64,000 nucleotides of DNA from Darksidea phi. Its lineage: Eukaryota; Ascomycota; Dothideomycetes; Pleosporales; Lentitheciaceae. Below the pieces are notes generated by a model that was not told the DNA's origin, ran no database searches, and worked only from the letters and a program-made list of their open reading frames with translations. The DNA is taken from contig JASJFT010000036.1 in NCBI GenBank assembly GCA_030770425.1, positions 186,001 to 250,000 of the forward strand, read 5' to 3'. The translations under genes and the position numbers were made by a program. Position 1 is the stretch's first letter, and each line of letters opens with the position of its first letter. Positions 55,098 to 64,000 of this stretch are shown here, one piece after another.

Positions 55098-56851
55098 ATG
55101 CCTCCGTCAAAGATATCTACCATCGATTTCGAGCAATTCTACAACATCATCGACGGCAAGCAGCGGAGTAGCGACAACATCCACCATGGCGTCAATCCCA
55201 CCTCTGGCCAGGAGCTTTGGGGCGTACCGATTGGCAGCGAGCAGGACTTGAACGATGCTGTTGCAGCTGCGAAGAAGGCCTTCCCCCAATGGCGAGACAC
55301 CCCGATTGAAAAGAGGAAAGAACTGCTCTTGAAGTTTGCAGAGCTTGTCACCCAGTACAACGATGACCTCACGAAGTTGCTCTGCAAGGAATCAGGCAAG
55401 CCAGTAAGTACGGACAGTAGCGGTGAATGTGCGGCGCTTTCTAACCGCAGCGTAGAGGAAGTTTGCGGAGATTGGTACGTCACATCGCGGTAGAAACTGC
55501 GTCGCAATGTTCAAACTGCTCCGTTACGGCCTTTGCTGGGCACTGATACCCTTGGGGCTGTCTTACTGACTTTTTTTCACCACGTGTAGAGGTCGGTGGT
55601 ATTGTCGCGTTCATCCAGTATCATTGTAAGAGAGTCTGACATATCCGGTAAATCCCAGCTTTAACACCAATCAGGCTCGCTTGACATTCCAACGGATAAG
55701 GTCGAAGACGAAGAAAAGACTCTGTATACCGAGTATACTCCCCTCGGTGTATGCGGGGGTAGGTGTTAGGACAAGGACATGAGACTGCGCAGGTCTAATA
55801 TCTACAGGTATCACCCCATGGAACTTTCCATTGGTCCTGTCCGCAGGCAAAATTGTTCCCGCTTTGTTGACCGGCAATACGATGATCATCAAGCCTTCGT
55901 AAGTTAAGATGATGTGCTGAAGGGGTGGCATGGCTTATAATTGACAGTCCTTTCACACCCTACACGGGTCTCAAAATGGTTGAACTTATGCAGGAGGTTT
56001 TCCCGCCCGGTGTTGTTCAAGCTGTCGGCGGTAACAACGAGCTTGGAGCTCAGATGTGCTTGCACCCAGATATCGCCAAGATCTCTTTCACAGGCTCCAT
56101 CGCGACTGGTAAGAAGGTCATGGAGACGTCGGCGAAAACCCTCAAGCGCGTGACTCTCGAACTTGGCGGCAACGACGCATCCATTGTTCTACCAGACGTC
56201 GACATCAAGAAAGTGGCGCCGGAAGTCGTAATGGGTGCCTTCCAGAACTCGGGCCAGGTTTGCGTCGCAACCAAGCGGATCTACATCCATGAGTCCATCT
56301 ATAAGGACTTTTTGCAGGAGATGGTCAACTTCACAAAAGCTGTCAAAGTTGGCCACCCGGATGACGGCGACAACTTACTCGGCCCCGTCCAGAACTCGAT
56401 GCAGTTTGAGAAGGTCAAAGGTTTTTTCGCCGACAGCAAAGATAAAGGCTACAAATTTGCAACCGGCGAGCCCGACATCTCCCCCTCAAAGGGCTTCTTC
56501 ATCCAACCCACCATCATCGACAACCCACCTAACGACTCGCGCATCATTGCGGAGGAGCCTTTCGGCCCCATCGTCCCCACTCAGCCCTGGACTGACCTAG
56601 ATGAAGTCATCGCTCGCGCCAACGATACGAACACTGGCCTCGGCGCCTGCGTTTGGGGTAAGGACGTTGACAAGGCGATGTCGGTTGCGCGTCGATTGGA
56701 GGCCGGATCCGTGTTTGTTAACTCTTGGGAGAAGCCGACCCCACTGGCTATCTTTTCTGGTCACAAGGAGTCTGGTATCGGCGGTGAGTGGGGCAAGACC
56801 GGTCTGCTTGCGTACATGAACGCGCGTGTCTTGCACGTCTATAAGACGTGA
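55098..56851 (+). CDS. NAD(P)-dependent aldehyde dehydrogenase
   Basis: Six exons by my reading: 55098-55403, 55456-55474, 55590-55625, 55675-55758, 55808-55898 and 55948-56851, giving 479 residues, a usual ALDH length. The joins reproduce family sequence, such as [13 protein letters not shown] and [19 protein letters not shown] (PWNFP nucleotide-site motif) and [13 protein letters not shown]. Later motifs are [22 protein letters not shown] (general-base Glu) and [16 protein letters not shown] (catalytic Cys), with EEPFGPIVP near the end. All five introns crowd into the first third, and exons 2 and 3 are only 19 and 36 nt. The aldehyde substrate is not evident; gamma-aminobutyraldehyde/betaine-type ALDHs are closest in style. 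It is convergent with LAD1. Confidence 0.9.
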
Positions 56852-57091
56852 ACGCGAAGCTACAGGGGCGGGTAAATGTGAGACTCACTATCGAAACGTT
56901 TCATAACAAGCTTCAGCCTCTACTAGGGGGTCCTGAAGAGCTGGAATGGTTACATATATGTATCATACGGATAACGAAAGAATGTCAACAACTTCTACTA
57001 AATCTTCTTCTGTCATTGACACGAACGTATTATCGTATCTACCGCAACTTCAACTCATGAACCTTTCCCGCCCCTTGCCCTCCACCATTTA

Positions 57092-58265
57092 CTAGTCCAA
57101 ACTCTGAATCATACACTTGATAGCCCCCGTCTTTGGATCCGCCGCCGTCTTAAATGCATCTACCGCCTCCTCTAGCTTAAATCTATGCGTGACCAGTTTT
57201 TTCAAATCAATAACGCCATTGCTCACAAGCCTAATCGCCTTGGGCCACGTATTTGCGTAGCGGTACTGAAATTGCAAGTCGACCTCGCGCGTCGAGAGAC
57301 GCATAAAGGGAATCTTCATTTCGTTCTTCCCCACACCAATCACAAACACCTTGCCCCCAAATTTGACTGTCTGGATGGCGCCATTGATGCTAGACTCGAC
57401 GCCCGTGCATTCCATAGCAACCGCCGGTTCGATACCCCCGGTCAACTTCAAGATGGCGGCCTGGAAGTCCTCGGGCGAGTGCGAGAATTCCACTTTATGC
57501 GTGAGCAGGTTGGGGATGAGCTCTTGTGCGAAGTTTAGGCGGCCCGCGTCAATGTCGGTTATTACGAGGGGGGCGGCTCCCGCAGCTTTGCAGCAGAGTG
57601 CTGTAACGAGGCCAATAGGGCCGGCGCCGCATATTACCACCGGGTCGCCTAGGCGGACGCCTGCGCGGTCCATTCCCGCCAACGCGACTGACAACGGCTC
57701 CAGCATCGCGCCGTCTTCGTATGTGAGGTTGTCGGGCAGTTTGTGGCACCATACTGCCGGGTGCTTTAGGTATCGTCGGAGCAGGCCTGCCACGGGTGGT
57801 GTGCTGAGGAACTCGACGCGCTCGCAGCCATTGTAGCGGCCTGTGAGGCAGGGCTCGCAGGCATGGCAGATGAGGTTCGGTTCGATGGCTACGCGATCGC
57901 CGGGCTTAAGGTTTGTGACGGAGGGATGGGCGGCAAGGACGAGGGCGGACGATTCATGGCCGAGGATATGGTCTCCTGTTACGATCATGGGGCCGATGCA
58001 GCCCTGTAGTTCTGGTATCAGCAATAATGCTAGCAAACGAGAAGGGTCATAGGCGTACCGCATGCCAAAAATGCACATCGCTCCCACAGATGCCCGTACT
58101 CTTCATGTTGAGCAGAACCTCCCCCTCTTTCAAATCACCACCTCTTTCGACCTCAGCTTGACTGGGCTCCGCCTCTGCGACCCAAAGATCATGTGCAGGA
58201 TTCGTGTAGACGCCGATGTTCGCCCTCGTGGACTTGACTTCGGTCGCTGTCGTCGTTGTACTCAT
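57092..58265 (-). CDS. lad1: L-arabinitol 4-dehydrogenase (zinc MDR)
   Basis: Two exons: 58265-58059 and 58003-57092, with a 55-nt phase-0 intron (GTACGC ... CTACAG), giving 372 residues. Sorbitol/arabinitol dehydrogenase marks: [19 protein letters not shown] (catalytic zinc Cys and His region), ILGHES (zinc His and Glu), [15 protein letters not shown] (four structural-zinc cysteines), [36 protein letters not shown] (NAD Rossmann fold) and [10 protein letters not shown]. The N-terminus [18 protein letters not shown] is typical of fungal Lad1 rather than xylitol dehydrogenase. Lad1 oxidises L-arabinitol to L-xylulose with NAD in L-arabinose use; it is usually induced by pentoses. A polyol dehydrogenase of other specificity cannot be excluded. 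Confidence 0.9.
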
Positions 58266-58969
58266 GTTGCCCCTCTGTGGAACAAAAGCCGTTTCGATCA
58301 GGACTCACGACGAAAGGGAATGAGCAAACTGGACCGGAAGGAGAGGAACGTAAACCCGTACAAACCTAATATTCAATGCAGCAGAAGTGCAGCGCGGCAC
58401 ATTTTTCGGGACCTCCATTCATTAAAACACAAAGCTACCCCTCCACCCCACTACTCCAACCCTGGCGCCCAAAATCTCCACGAATAGCAAGTCCGAAACG
58501 CCGCATCTAGATCATATGGGCGAATGGCGGGCCATCTCATTCCGAGTACGTCACCCGTGCTGCAGCATTTTTCCGTTAATGCAAATCTCACGATGTCAGC
58601 TGTGGTGTTGAGGCGGTGGGTCTGCTTACGGCACGTGTTGATGGCTAGACCTCTGAGGACCTTTTTGGGCAGATACGCGCCGATGCACATATTGGTTTTC
58701 GCAAATTTTTGTCCTGCAATGTGTAGGAGCTGAAGGCTTGATAAAGGGACTATGCGGACTACGTGCATGTATGTACCTGATGCCATAATCAGCACCATGA
58801 AGGAGAGTGTTGCGGGTATATATCAGTAGAACAAAAGAGCGCTAATTCTCGGAATCTTTCTGCTGGGACTGCACCGAGTCCCTAAAGCGCCAAACGCCGT
58901 GCAGGCACTCGATCCATCACAAAGCCGACCTTTCCTACATGGTGGTATCGTTGAAGGAACGAAATGCGA
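58266..58969. promoter_or_regulatory. Upstream region of lad1
   Basis: About 700 bases between two minus-strand genes. No gene supported. Confidence 0.4.
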
Positions 58970-60795
58970 TCATCTGAAACCAGGAAAAAGCCTGCGTAAC
59001 CCGCGCTTCCACCGCGCCCCAGTGTTTTCCTCATCTTCTGTCGGACCGGGAACATGCCGGTTTCCGAGAAGCATCAAAGCACGCTGTCGCGCCCATTCTC
59101 TTTGGTGGTTAGAAGCAGATGGTGCGTCTGTGCATTCGGCCGAACTACTACGTTCCGGTTGCAGCGGTACTGTGGAGATTTCGGAGGGAGCGGTAGGATT
59201 TGGGTTTGTGTTTGGCACAGGGGTTGCAGCATTGTTGTTCGCCATCTCGATATCCACTGGCCGTGTCTGGGATCTCTCTGGAGCACTGAAGATCCGTCGG
59301 CCACCTAAAGTTCCGCCAACATGGCTCCTGATAAACCCAGACACCCCAGGTCGACGCCCCGTAGACTCAGCCGTAGCTAGCTGCCCACCCACGTCGGCAC
59401 CGTTAGCGGCACCGCGCGCACGATTCCTTCTGATGATCCGCTCCCGGCGTACCATGATGTTGGTGATTCTGGTCGGACAACAGCCGGCTGGTAGAACCGT
59501 CTGCTTACACAAAGGGCATAGCGAAGAACTTTTGAGAAGGAAGGGGTCGATACAGTCGGCATGGAATATATGGTGGCACGGTAACTCGCGAATCTGAGAT
59601 TCACTAGGCTCGAAATCGTCCAAGCAGATGGGACAGCTCGATTGCGAGAAGCTGCCTGAGGTGGGATTTGCTCCGACCGGAACAGTTGGAGCTGAGGAAT
59701 GACGGCTGAGTGGAGCCGACTTCGCTCCCGTTTCGGCCTCGATAGTTGGAGAGGGTAAGTTGTGGGCTTGGACAGGTGCTTGCGGCAGGGCCTTTTCGGA
59801 ATTGCCCAAGCCTGCCGAATACGAATACAGTGGCAGTTTTTCTAGGTACTCGCGCGGAACCACGACCCGCTTGATGCCTAGAGTTTCCAAGTTCACCTCG
59901 CCGTTGATAACACGTCGTCGAAGTGAGTTGCGTCGTCTCCGCTGCACAATGTGCATCATGATGGAGGTGGTGCCGATAACGAGGATAAGGAGACCTAGAA
60001 CAATGACGAGGAAGACCCAAAGACTAGGCAGCCGATTGCTCGACTCCAAGTCGATGCTTGCCCACAGTCGCACGTAGTCGGTGGGATTGACCGCGGCAGG
60101 TAGCTCGTTCCCGTATGGTATATCCGAGACGTTACCAGAGTAGGCACCCAACTCTTTGGCGATGATATTGCCACTCGATGATGAGAGCGCATATGTAGGG
60201 AAGGTGTTGTTCATTTTCCAACTTCCACCGTCTCCAAGGTACCATGCCTTATCGTTCATTACCGGTGGCATATCGTCACCGACGCCGGGTAGGTAGACGA
60301 GAAAGGCTCTGACCGGCGACTGGCGCGCAGCCTCGAAGTACTCTAGCATGCATGTTGCAGAGAACCATGGAGCGAATGCGACGAGGGCATAGTCGGTGTC
60401 TGCGGGCAGATTGTTCAGACGAGTGGCGTTCGCGGGCACAAGTTGTTTCTCAGCGTCTATACACTCCGAAGAGGTCAGAGCCGGCAGAAAGACTATCCCA
60501 TAAGGATCATTCCCTTTTTGAACGTCTTTGGGGGATAGAGTTTGGATATTCTTCGTTATGGGGTACTGAAAGGAGATGTTGGCCTGCACAGGAGTGAGTT
60601 GACCCTCGGAGAGACTCGAAGATAGCGATCAGGGGCGCATACACTGAGAGGGTTGACTTTGTCGTCTACGAAATTGATGCGATGCGGGTCTGGGAAGTAG
60701 ATGGTGAAAAGACCAATGCTCTGTGCAGCTACGGAGGACGGTTAGCGTCGCCTCGTCCGAGTTGCGCGGATACGATGATGGTGTGACGTACTCAT
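58970..60795 (-). CDS. PA-TM-RING-like membrane E3 ubiquitin ligase
   Basis: Three coding exons by my reading: 60795-60792 (only ATGA), 60728-60643 and 60583-58970; introns of 63 nt (GTACGT, branch GCTAAC, TAG) and 59 nt (GTATGC ... GTGCAG), giving 567 residues. About 185 residues with sequons and two cysteines look lumenal and resemble a protease-associated fold. A transmembrane helix follows at about 216-240 (LWVFLVIVLGLLILVIGTTS) with a basic stop-transfer (QRRRR). A C3H2C3 RING-H2 lies at about 347-389: CPICLDDF, ELPCHHIFHADCIDPFL and CPLCKQ. Such proteins ubiquitylate membrane cargo in the endolysosome or Golgi. No cleavable signal peptide is evident, so the first exon assignment is the weakest part. 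Confidence 0.85.
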
Positions 60796-61466
60796 GTTGG
60801 ACAGGTGCAATCAGTCGAATGCAGCACAACGCTGGCCGGAGCGCATTCTAAATGCTATGGACGGTGCGGAAGCGACCAGGTCATGACAGCATCGGGGAGC
60901 GAAGAGAGCGCGGTGGCAGACGCGAGGGGGAGAGGCGAGCGGGCGACGGCGAAGGTTGCGCGGAGGCTGGAGGGGCCGGAAGCTGGGAAGGAGACGGCGC
61001 CGAGCATTCGGAAAGCTTAGCGAAAAAGCTTGTTTGCGTTGGAGTGTGGCTTTGCATCATGACCAAAGCTCCCGCTTTCACGCGAAATGGTCGGAATTCA
61101 CTCGACAAATCATGTGGCATTACTGCGTTGCTTGCGGAGAAGAGAATCTTCCCGGCGCTGGCTCCCTTCAGTCTAATCCGTCTTTTCCGTCCCCTCCTCG
61201 CTTGCGAGTCCTTGGTGCCCGGGCCACGCGATTGTTCCTACCGATCCAGTGATCCGCATCGCATCGCGTCGTGAAGTGCCCTCGCCCAACATCCCGCCAT
61301 TCTCGTCGCCGTCGCCATCGCCGTCGCCATCGCCGTCGCACGTCACTAGCTGTGCTATAGTGTCGTGGTCCTCTGCTCGGGCGACGACTCCCTGGCTCCA
61401 GGCCCAAACGCCGCCGCCCTACGACAGCCGCTGTCCAGCCTACCCCACCGCATTCCTCACGTCGAC
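60796..61466. promoter_or_regulatory. Divergent promoter region of the RING and ADA3 genes
   Basis: No gene supported. A tandem 12-base repeat GCCGTCGCCATC lies at 61305-61340, about 130 bases before the ADA3 start. Confidence 0.4.
61305..61340 (+). repeat. GCCGTCGCCATC tandem repeat in ADA3 5' region
   Basis: Three near-identical 12-base units visible directly; it lies just upstream of the ADA3 start, probably in the 5' UTR. Confidence 0.8.
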
Positions 61467-63517
61467 ATGTCAAAGAACACGAGCAGCAAGGGGAAGCACA
61501 AACCTGGCTCCAAGCCCGGAGGTCTACCACGGAGCCGCAATACAACGCCCCTGCCTAACGTGCGCGCCTCGGTCGAGCCGTCGTCCTCGTCTGCCTCGTA
61601 CTTCAGCAAGCCGCTGACCGCCCTCACCAGAAAATGCGATGTCACCGTCGAGGAGATCCTAGACCGAGGTGGAGTGAACCAGCAAGTGCCCTCTAGCGCA
61701 TCCTTGATCAGCATGCGGGAGGCGATAGAGAACAAAGTGCTGGCAAATGTGCAGAAGCGGTGCGATGTGTCCAATGCGGCTCTGAGGGAACTCCAGGGCC
61801 TCAAGAAGAATCGCCCTCCACACGATCGAGATAAGGAGAGAGCGCACAAGGACTTGGAGGACCACAAGCACAAAGTGAAGAAGCACGGCAAGAGGGCGCC
61901 TGAGGATGAGCGCCCGCTTGCAGTAGGCGCTCACGGCGTGGCCAGGCAGGATGGAGTCGACCTTCACAAAGGTGAGTGGCTACCGCCATTTCTCAGTTGA
62001 ATGTTGCTTTGTACATCTGCATGGTGAAGCTGTCCTCATTCTTCAACATTGCACTACATCGATACGGCAACATGTCAGCCGACGACAGATTTCCAAAACG
62101 GACACGCGCGGTCTACCGCAAGCTCTTTCTGACCATACGTTTAGAGAACTCATCGACCATATCCTCACCCATATCCCAGGCACCGCCCTCAGCAACCGGC
62201 ACAGGCCCCGCCGATGCGCCTTCACCTACCAATTCCGAGGCATCCCACCAGCCTCCGCCCGCACCCGCCGTACCTCAGTTCCAAACCTTCGGCCCAGACC
62301 CCTCCAAGTTTGATGATCCGACAATATACCACATACGAGAGATTGAACCTGGCATGTCAGAGGAGGAAATCAAAGAGATATATTGTGTCGCCGAGTACCC
62401 TCACGATAACCTCAGGAACCAGACCCCTGGCACCCCTCCAGACAAAGACTTTTCCAACGCAAAGCCGGCATCACAAGTCAACGCTAGTGTTTTTGCAAAC
62501 TACGTCGAACCGTTCATCCGACCCTTGACCGAGGAGGATGTAGCATTCTTGAAAGAGCGAGGAGATCGGGTTGGTCCGTTTGTGCTTCCACGACGTGGTA
62601 CCAGGCACTACAAAGATATTTGGGCAGAGGAAGATGGGCAGATGCACATCGACACGAACGATCGGTTACTACCGAATGAGGCGCGCGGATCATATGAGCT
62701 TATGGGCGACGATTTCTTAGAAACGGACGATATATCCACAGGTCCCTTACTAGCTCGGTTACTCGCCACACTACGTCCTGAGGGCCGCGGAAACTCAAAT
62801 AGCTCGAATGACGCCAATGGCACCAATGGGGACGCAATGGACATTGATGAAGGTGCCGGCGCACCAACGGACGCACCAAACAGCAACGCTTTACCAGCAG
62901 CAGCCCAACTCTCAGACCTCGTACAACCAGGCTGGAAAGGAGCGCCTGAGAATGGCAGGTCGGACTACGCAGCATTGAATGACCGCCTGCTGCTAGAGCT
63001 GAAACATTACAATATGATTTCAGACGCAGACACCGAAACTGCAGCATACGACTCCCACTTCGACGACGAAGTAGCCGCCCGTCTGCGTTTCCTCCAGAAC
63101 GAACTTCGCAAACAGTCCATTATAAATGGCGCGCGAAAACAGCGTCTACTCAAACTCACGGAAGAACGCATTGCTCAGCAAGAATACAACACCATCGCTG
63201 ACGATCTCGACAATCAGCTCAACTCCGCATATCTCAAGCGCAATCGCAATATCGGGAAAGGAAAGAAGCAAACGAAGCGGCCTGGCGGTGCGGGTGGTGG
63301 TAGTCATCCCGTTGCTAATGCGGGGCTAAGCAGGCCTGGTGTCGGTGAGCCAATTCGTACATTGATGGAGAGGAAGATGCAGTGGAATACTACGATTGGG
63401 CCTGTTGTCGATTTTGGAAAGACAGGTTTGCCTGCGGAGACTATTTTTGAGGCGGAGACGATGAAGGAGTTGGAGAACAGGGAGGTAGAAATTTGGAACA
63501 ACGAGGCGGATGAATAG
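61467..63517 (+). CDS. NGG1: SAGA/ADA complex subunit Ada3 (Ngg1)
   Basis: Two exons: 61467-61971 and 62079-63517, with a 107-nt phase-1 intron, giving 647 residues. The N-terminus is basic and Ser-rich; then ALTRKCDVTVEEILDRGGVN and EERPLAVGAHG-like sequence (here DERPLAVGAHGVARQDGVDL) that is typical of fungal Ada3. A linker carries PQFQTFGPDPSKFDDPTIYH and IREIEPGMSEEEIKEIYCVA. The conserved C-terminal domain includes RSDYAALNDRLLLELKHYNM, DDEVAARLRFLQNELRKQSI, RIAQQEYNTIADDLDNQLNS and ERKMQWNTTIGPVVDFGKTG. Ada3 bridges Gcn5 and Ada2 in the histone acetyltransferase module. A segment just after the splice (VYRKLFLTIRLENSST) is unlike the family and may hide a small splice error in my model. 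Confidence 0.9.
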
Positions 63518-63814
63518 GACGACTCCTGCTGATGCTGCTAGTCTTTGGGTTTTTCTATATGTCGTTAGTCTAGGCTTAAGTTGGGCTAGTGTAGGGAGTT
63601 GCGTTCTGCATGGTGTGGAGTGGTGTTGTACGGCTATGCTTGGGGTTGGCGCTTGGGTACAATCATGGTGAGAATCTCATGTCTACTTCCCGATATATTT
63701 AACTACATACATAACGGCATCCGATAAAGTCAACTTTGGTCTCAAGATTGCTTCCATCTAAACATTTCCTACACTGTCCTCTCCCAGCTTGTCCTCGCTC
63801 CAATGACACCCCTC

Positions 63815-64000
63815 TTACAACTTGGTGCCCCCCTCCTTCCACACCTCGTCCACAAAAGCCTCAACATCCCCCCATAGCTCCTTCGGCCTTTCTAGCGCCG
63901 CAAAATGCCCGCCCCTTTCATGTTGCTTGTAATACACCAGATTCCCTGCTTTCTCGACAGCGGATCTTATCCCCGGGATGATCTCCCATTGGAAGAAGGA
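63815..64000 (-). CDS. Epoxide hydrolase, C-terminal 61 residues (partial)
   Basis: The minus strand is open from the window edge to a TAA at 63817-63815. The 61 residues include NLVYYKQHERGGHFAALERP and ELWGDVEAFVDEVWKEGG, the C-terminus of microsomal-type epoxide hydrolases, where the His of GGHFAALE is the catalytic base. The nucleophile Asp, the N-terminal lid and the start lie outside the window. The reaction would be hydrolysis of epoxides to diols. Confidence 0.85.
   Translation of the reverse strand, partial: SFFQWEIIPGIRSAVEKAGNLVYYKQHERGGHFAALERPKELWGDVEAFVDEVWKEGGTKL

Noticed and set aside
1..64000. tRNA and rRNA genes
   Set aside because: I looked for T-arm and B-box-like words; the few GGTTCGA matches lie inside protein-coding exons without cloverleaf pairing.

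Overview
This window is nuclear DNA of a filamentous ascomycete (Pezizomycotina; a Dothideomycete is my best guess from gene content and protein style). Evidence: single-gene transcription units on both strands, short spliceosomal introns of about 46-130 nt with GT..AG ends and CTAAC-like branch points, and fungal gene sets such as ATG2, HRD3, CCC2, CSN7, ADA3, Clr2, L-arabinitol dehydrogenase and a tannase. I found no operon, tRNA, rRNA, CRISPR array or intact transposon.

Layout. 1-8 kb: a Clr2-type silencing factor (cut by the left edge), a single-pass membrane protein, a Cys-cluster/coiled-coil protein and a small mitochondrial protein. 8-17.5 kb: an ADGF/ADA2-type adenosine deaminase divergent from the 2,179-residue autophagy lipid-transfer protein Atg2. 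17.5-24.5 kb: a gene-poor stretch with a broken coiled-coil gene, an intact secreted tannase/feruloyl esterase and a fragment of a fungal AAA+ ATPase. 24.5-31.5 kb: HRD3/SEL1 (ERAD), an MFS transporter and a seven-CCHC-knuckle protein. 31.9-40.1 kb: a secreted GH18-like protein with a destroyed active site, an SRA-YDG protein, a PAF-acetylhydrolase-like lipase and a Rab4/Ypt4 GTPase. 40.5-51 kb: the copper ATPase CCC2, COP9 subunit CSN7, a conserved protein of unknown function and an Artemis/SNM1-type nuclease. 52-64 kb: a DUF4360-type secreted protein, an aldehyde dehydrogenase facing an L-arabinitol 4-dehydrogenase, a PA-TM-RING-like E3 ligase, the SAGA subunit ADA3/NGG1, and the C-terminus of an epoxide hydrolase (cut by the right edge).

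The genes are mostly unrelated housekeeping functions. Weak functional themes are chromatin silencing and modification (Clr2, SRA, ADA3), ubiquitin/ERAD and autophagy (HRD3, RING protein, CSN7, ATG2), and plant-polymer use (tannase, LAD1, perhaps the ALDH). I see no clear new multi-gene system. The points most worth a second look are the catalytically dead GH18 ectodomain, the SRA-domain protein, the two relics at 18.6-20.2 kb and 22.8-23.2 kb, introns that recur at the same place inside repeated zinc knuckles, stop-free 60-nt introns in ATG2 and CSN7, and a four-base first coding exon in the RING gene. All splice models were made by eye from reading frame and family similarity.
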